8,477 nt of DNA from assembly GCA_041498155.1 (NCBI GenBank), contig JBGQHV010000146.1, forward strand, positions 1-8,477. Reading direction: 5' to 3'. The translations under genes and the position numbers were made by a program. Below the pieces are notes generated by a model. That model did not search any database. It was not told the origin of the DNA and saw nothing but the letters and a program-made list of their open reading frames with translations. Positions 5,596-8,477 of this stretch are shown here, piece by piece. Source of the DNA: DASTHG01 sp041498155 (lineage in GTDB: Bacteria > Gemmatimonadota > Gemmatimonadetes > Gemmatimonadales > GWC2-71-9). Every line of letters begins with the position of its first letter. Position 1 is the first letter of the stretch.

Positions 5596-7440
5596 ATGGC
5601 AGAAGCGAAAAAGCGCGGTATCAGCTCCGAGGCCTGGCGCGAGGCGCGGGCGCTCGTGTGGGCCCACCGGCGGCGGCTCGGCCTGGGCCTGGTCCTGCTG
5701 GTGGCGAACCGGCTGACGGGCCTGATCCTGCCTTCGTCCTCCAAGGTCGTGGTCGACCGGGTGATCGGGCAGCACCGGACGGATCTCCTGGTATGGATCG
5801 CCGTGGCCGTGGCGGCCGCCACGCTGGTTCAGGCGGTGACATCCTTCGCGCTCTCCCAGGTGCTCGGGGTGGCGGCCCAGCGCGCGATCACCGACATGCG
5901 GCGCAGCGTGCAGCAGTACGTGCTGCGACTGCCGACCAGCTATTTCGACTCCACCAAGACAGGCGTGCTGATCTCCCGGGTGATGAGCGATGCCGAGGGA
6001 ATCCGCAACCTCGTGGGGACGGGGCTGGTGCAGCTGGTCGGCGGGTTGATCACGGCCCTCATCGCCCTGGCGGTCCTGTTCTACCTGAACTGGCACCTGA
6101 CCGTGCTCTCGATCATCGTGCTCGGCCTGTTCGGGGGCGGTCTGGCGTACGCCTTCACGAAGCTGCGGCCGCTGTTCCGGGAGCGCTCCAAGATCAACGC
6201 CGAAGTGACTGGCCGCCTGGCCGAAACGATGGGTGGGATCCGCATCGTGAAGGCCTATCACGCCGAGCGCGCCGAGCGGCTCGTGTTCACGCGCGGCGTG
6301 AACAAGATGTTCCGCAACATCGCCGCCACGATGACGGGGATCTCCGCCGTGGGTGGGTTTTCCGCCCTGGTGATCGGGATGATCGGCGTCATCATGATTC
6401 TGGTCGGGGGGCACGCGGTGGTGGCCGGCTCGATGACGCTGGGCGATCTGGTGATGTACTTGCTGTTCACCGGCATGATGGCGGCGCCGGTGATCCAGAT
6501 CGCGTCCATCGGCACGCAGATCACCGAGGCGTTCGCGGGGATGGACCGCATCCGCGAGGTCCGCTCCCAGGTCACCGAAGACGCCGGGGACGAGGCGCGC
6601 CAGCCGCTGGGCGACGTCCGCGGTGAGGTCGCGTTCGAGGACGTGACCTTCGCGTACAAGCCCGGTGTGAACGTGCTGAAGCACGTGAGCTTCCGGGCCC
6701 CGGCCGGCTCCACCACGGCCCTGGTGGGCTCGTCGGGCTCGGGGAAGAGCACGCTGATCGGCCTGGTGATGGCGTTCAACCGGCCCGCGAGCGGCCGGGT
6801 GGTGGTGGACGGGCGCGACCTGGCGAGCGTGCCGCTGGGCGACTACCGCACGCAGCTCGGCGTCGTGCTCCAGGACAATTTCCTGTTCGACGGCACCATC
6901 AGCGAGAACATCCGCTTCGCCCGCCCGCATGCGCGCCCGGACGAGGTGCAGGCCGTCGCCCGGATCGCGCACTGCGACGAGTTCATCCGCGAGTTCGAGC
7001 ACGGCTACGACACGGTGGTGGGGGAGCGCGGCGTGAAGCTGTCGGGCGGGCAGCGCCAGCGCGTGGCGATCGCGCGCGCGATCCTGGCCGATCCCCGCAT
7101 TCTGATCCTCGACGAGGCGACGTCGAGCCTCGACTCCGAGAGCGAGGCGCTGATCCAGGACGGGCTGCGCAGCCTGCGGCGCGGCCGCACGACCTTCGTG
7201 ATCGCGCACCGGCTCTCGACCATTCAGAGCGCGGATCAGATCCTCGTGTTGGAGGGCGGCGAAATCGTGGAGCGGGGCACGCACCACGAGCTGCTGGCCG
7301 CGGCCGGCCGGTATCGGCAGCTCTACGACAAGCAGTACCGTTTCGAGCGCGACCGCTTCATCAATCCGGGAGAGGACTTTACGCCGGAGCCCGAGCAGGT
7401 TCCGGTTACGGCGCCGGCGGTGCCACCTACCCGGCTGTAG
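5596..7440 (+). CDS. ABC transporter half-molecule, MsbA/ABCB-type exporter (membrane domain fused to ATPase)
   Basis: The 614-residue protein has the normal length and order for a homodimeric type IV ABC exporter. An N-terminal membrane domain (about 25-310) has roughly six hydrophobic segments, and coupling regions such as SYFDSTKTGVLISRVMSD (115-132) are typical of the family. The nucleotide-binding domain follows, with Walker A GSSGSGKST (378-386), Q-loop Gln426, signature LSGGQ (482-486), Walker B ILILD plus Glu507, D-loop SLD (511-513) and H-loop His538. All catalytic residues are intact. It would sit in the inner membrane and export a lipid, peptide or drug-like molecule; sequence alone does not fix the substrate. 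The Pro-rich tail after about 585 is not conserved in the family. There is no clear Shine-Dalgarno before the ATG. The gene stands alone on the plus strand, divergent from the PilT-like cassette. Confidence 0.93.
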   Translation: MAEAKKRGISSEAWREARALVWAHRRRLGLGLVLLVANRLTGLILPSSSKVVVDRVIGQHRTDLLVWIAVAVAAATLVQAVTSFALSQVLGVAAQRAITDMRRSVQQYVLRLPTSYFDSTKTGVLISRVMSDAEGIRNLVGTGLVQLVGGLITALIALAVLFYLNWHLTVLSIIVLGLFGGGLAYAFTKLRPLFRERSKINAEVTGRLAETMGGIRIVKAYHAERAERLVFTRGVNKMFRNIAATMTGISAVGGFSALVIGMIGVIMILVGGHAVVAGSMTLGDLVMYLLFTGMMAAPVIQIASIGTQITEAFAGMDRIREVRSQVTEDAGDEARQPLGDVRGEVAFEDVTFAYKPGVNVLKHVSFRAPAGSTTALVGSSGSGKSTLIGLVMAFNRPASGRVVVDGRDLASVPLGDYRTQLGVVLQDNFLFDGTISENIRFARPHARPDEVQAVARIAHCDEFIREFEHGYDTVVGERGVKLSGGQRQRVAIARAILADPRILILDEATSSLDSESEALIQDGLRSLRRGRTTFVIAHRLSTIQSADQILVLEGGEIVERGTHHELLAAAGRYRQLYDKQYRFERDRFINPGEDFTPEPEQVPVTAPAVPPTRL

Positions 7441-7446
7441 AGCAAG

Positions 7447-7524
7447 GCCGTCAGCCTTCAGCCGTCAGCCTCGACGGCATGCCACCGTGACCGCTGATCG
7501 CTGACGGCTACTTCAGCGGTAACG
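7447..7524. repeat. Short tandem/inverted repeats and hairpin between convergent genes
   Basis: GCCGTCAGCC occurs at 7447-7456 and 7461-7470 with a 14-base period (12 of 14 bases shared between the two units). AGCCGTCAGC at 7460-7469 recurs in inverted form as GCTGACGGCT at 7500-7509. A second dyad pairs 7486-7497 with 7513-7524 (11 of 12 pairs, 15-base loop) and reaches into the 3' end of the zinc-ribbon gene, across its TAG. The region lies just after the transporter stop codon and before the convergent stop, where a bidirectional terminator is expected. No T-tract is present, so a classical intrinsic terminator is not shown. It may instead be one copy of a dispersed intergenic repeat. Confidence 0.5.
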
Positions 7525-7681
7525 TCGCCTTGGGCAGCAGACTGAAGCTCTTCCGGGTCGCGAAGGCGTTGTCGTAACACTTCGCACAATACACCGGCTT
7601 GCCGTGGGCCCCCGTGAACTCGGCGAGGCACCACGCGCACACCTCTCCCGCGGCGACGCGGGGCGGCAGTTGTTCGGGCAT
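7508..7681 (-). CDS. Zinc-ribbon miniprotein with two CxxC pairs
   Basis: The 57-residue protein carries CAWC (Cys15, Cys18) and YCAKC (Cys32, Cys35), spaced as a four-cysteine zinc-binding ribbon or treble-clef knuckle. A basic/aliphatic tail follows, ending KATLPLK. No membrane segment is present, so it is probably cytoplasmic; the partner (DNA, RNA or protein) is not evident. I do not recognise a named family. The ATG at 7681 is used; an in-frame TTG three codons upstream is an alternative, and neither has a clear ribosome site. It follows the TPR gene on the same strand after 39 bases and in the same reading frame, so the two are probably co-transcribed. Its end abuts a hairpin region shared with the convergent ABC transporter gene. 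Confidence 0.65.
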   Translation of the reverse strand: MPEQLPPRVAAGEVCAWCLAEFTGAHGKPVYCAKCYDNAFATRKSFSLLPKATLPLK

Positions 7682-7720
7682 CGGTGGCAATGTGTCGCGC
7701 GGCGGGGCCCCCCGCCACGC

Positions 7721-8203
7721 TCAGGCGGCGCGGGTGGCCTCGCGCTTCGCTTCCATCTCGGCCAGGCTGGCCAGATCGCGCTCGATGCGGTCCCGCAGCG
7801 CCTGATGGTCCTCACCCAGGGCCGCCAGGCCTTCCCGGTAGGCGTCGCGGGCCATGGCGAAGTTCCCCAGAGCGAGCTCGACGTTGCCGAGGGAAATCAG
7901 GGCTTCCACCGCGATCGCCGACTCGCCGGCGCGCATCGCGACCTCGACGCTGGTCCGCCAGCTCTCCCGCGCGGCGGCCAGCTCGTTGCGGTGGTGGTGC
8001 AGCGCCCCGAGGCGGCGCAGCCCGACGGCCTGCGCGGCCCACGCGCCGCACCACGCCGCTTCCGCGACCGCGGCCATGCAGCAGTCCATCGCTTCGCGCA
8101 CGCGGCCCGCCCGCTCGTGCTGCCGGGCGGCCAGCAACAGCTCGGCGGTGCGGAGCACACCGTCCAGCGGCGTCTTCTGCGGGGACTTCTGCTTTGTGTT
8201 CAC
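7721..8203 (-). CDS. Tetratricopeptide-repeat protein
   Basis: The 160-residue protein is all-helical in appearance and rich in Ala, Arg and Glu. Helix pairs with TPR spacing are visible. The clearest is AVEALISLGNVELALGNFAMARDAYREGLAALGE (in pieces, about 98-131), preceded by AVGLRRLGALHHHRNELAAARESW and by AARQHERAGRVREAMDCCMAAVAEA, giving about three repeats. TPR proteins are scaffolds for protein-protein contacts; no enzyme domain or signal peptide is visible. The start is one of two adjacent GTG codons. The second (8203) is preferred because GAGG lies six bases upstream. The frame is open back to the window edge, but residues before this point are Arg/Pro/Gly-rich and look non-coding. 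The downstream zinc-ribbon gene is in the same frame after the TGA. Confidence 0.75.
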   Translation of the reverse strand: MNTKQKSPQKTPLDGVLRTAELLLAARQHERAGRVREAMDCCMAAVAEAAWCGAWAAQAVGLRRLGALHHHRNELAAARESWRTSVEVAMRAGESAIAVEALISLGNVELALGNFAMARDAYREGLAALGEDHQALRDRIERDLASLAEMEAKREATRAA

Positions 8204-8331
8204 CACTAGCCTCGCGGTCGGGCGGTTCGGACCCTCAGCGCATCTCCAGTAAATCTGCCGGGAAACCCGGCCCCAGTCTGTGGCGCAGGGCACACAGTCG
8301 GCGTGGGCTCGGGCCATTGCCCCGGCGGGTA

Positions 8332-8370
8332 CGCAGAGCGCCGGGGATTTTCGGTCCCCGGCGCTGTGCG
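8332..8370. other. Strong perfect-stem hairpin in non-coding region
   Basis: Bases 8337-8347 (AGCGCCGGGGA) and 8355-8365 (TCCCCGGCGCT) are perfect reverse complements around a 7-base loop (TTTTCGG). Four more pairs follow beyond one mismatch (8332-8335 with 8367-8370), for 15 pairs in all. No T-tract follows on either strand, so it is not a standard intrinsic terminator. It lies in the 274 bases upstream of the TPR gene (8204-8477), where I see no convincing gene and no consensus promoter. It may be a leader structure, a small RNA element, or a terminator for something beyond the right edge. Confidence 0.5.
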
Positions 8371-8477
8371 CTCCTGCTATGCCTGTGTCGCGCGCCGGAC
8401 GAGGCGAGCGGGGAGGGCGCTTCCCGGTCCTGTCATTTCGCCGCTCCCCACCGCCCCTATGCCCGAACACCCTGAAA

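Noticed and set aside
5266..7287. 673-codon open frame on the minus strand, antisense to the ABC transporter
   Set aside because: Composition (His/Arg/Asp/Gln-rich, no domain) is the mirror of a G+C-rich coding strand. The opposite frame has every ABC motif. Only the 3' end, from GTG at 5535, is kept as a real gene.
7447..7474. CRISPR-like direct repeat
   Set aside because: Only two 14-base units with no spacers between them and no cas genes; it is a short tandem repeat.
8204..8470. Longer start for the TPR protein
   Set aside because: The upstream residues look like translated non-coding G+C-rich DNA, and a GTG with GAGG six bases ahead lies exactly where helical TPR sequence begins.
8459..8477. 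Possible plus-strand gene start (ATG then PEHPE) at the right edge
   Set aside because: Only six codons are visible and no ribosome site precedes it, so it cannot be supported.

Overview
The window is about two-thirds G+C, densely coded, and reads as a chromosomal segment of a free-living, probably uncultivated soil or sediment bacterium. The lipoprotein's adhesin-like repeat, the divergent PilT-type ATPase and the pyrimidine-degradation genes are the kind of content I associate with Gemmatimonadota or Rokubacteria/Methylomirabilota. That placement is inference and weak. I see no rRNA, tRNA, CRISPR array, insertion sequence or phage gene.

Left part (1-2600, minus strand): a three-gene operon reading leftward, in the order CoA-acylating (methyl)malonate-semialdehyde dehydrogenase, nitrilase-type beta-ureidopropionase, and the first 38 codons of a dihydropyrimidinase/hydantoinase. 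The last two perform steps two and three of reductive pyrimidine catabolism (dihydrouracil to N-carbamoyl-beta-alanine to beta-alanine). The dehydrogenase can turn the malonate semialdehyde derived from beta-alanine into acetyl-CoA. A promoter candidate with a consensus -35 box precedes the operon. A large G-rich inverted repeat lies between the second and third genes.

Centre (2700-5600): a short plus-strand lipoprotein gene with one Ig-like/adhesin-like repeat meets, tail to tail with one base between the stop codons, a leftward three-gene cassette. The cassette encodes a membrane-anchored six-cysteine protein, an unrecognised 155-residue protein that appears internally duplicated, and a PilT-family hexameric ATPase. 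The ATPase carries an additional degenerate copy of the PilT N-terminal domain plus a Pro/Ala-rich linker. This cassette is the best candidate in the window for something undescribed: a divergent pilus- or secretion-type motor with two small partner proteins.

Right part (5596-8477): divergently transcribed from the cassette, across a 60-bp spacer with a tandem 8-bp repeat, is a complete MsbA/ABCB-type half-transporter. It ends in a small repeat- and hairpin-rich spacer. Beyond that are two leftward genes, a TPR protein and a four-cysteine zinc-ribbon miniprotein, separated by an in-frame TGA. The last 274 bases hold no convincing gene but contain a strong perfect-stem hairpin.
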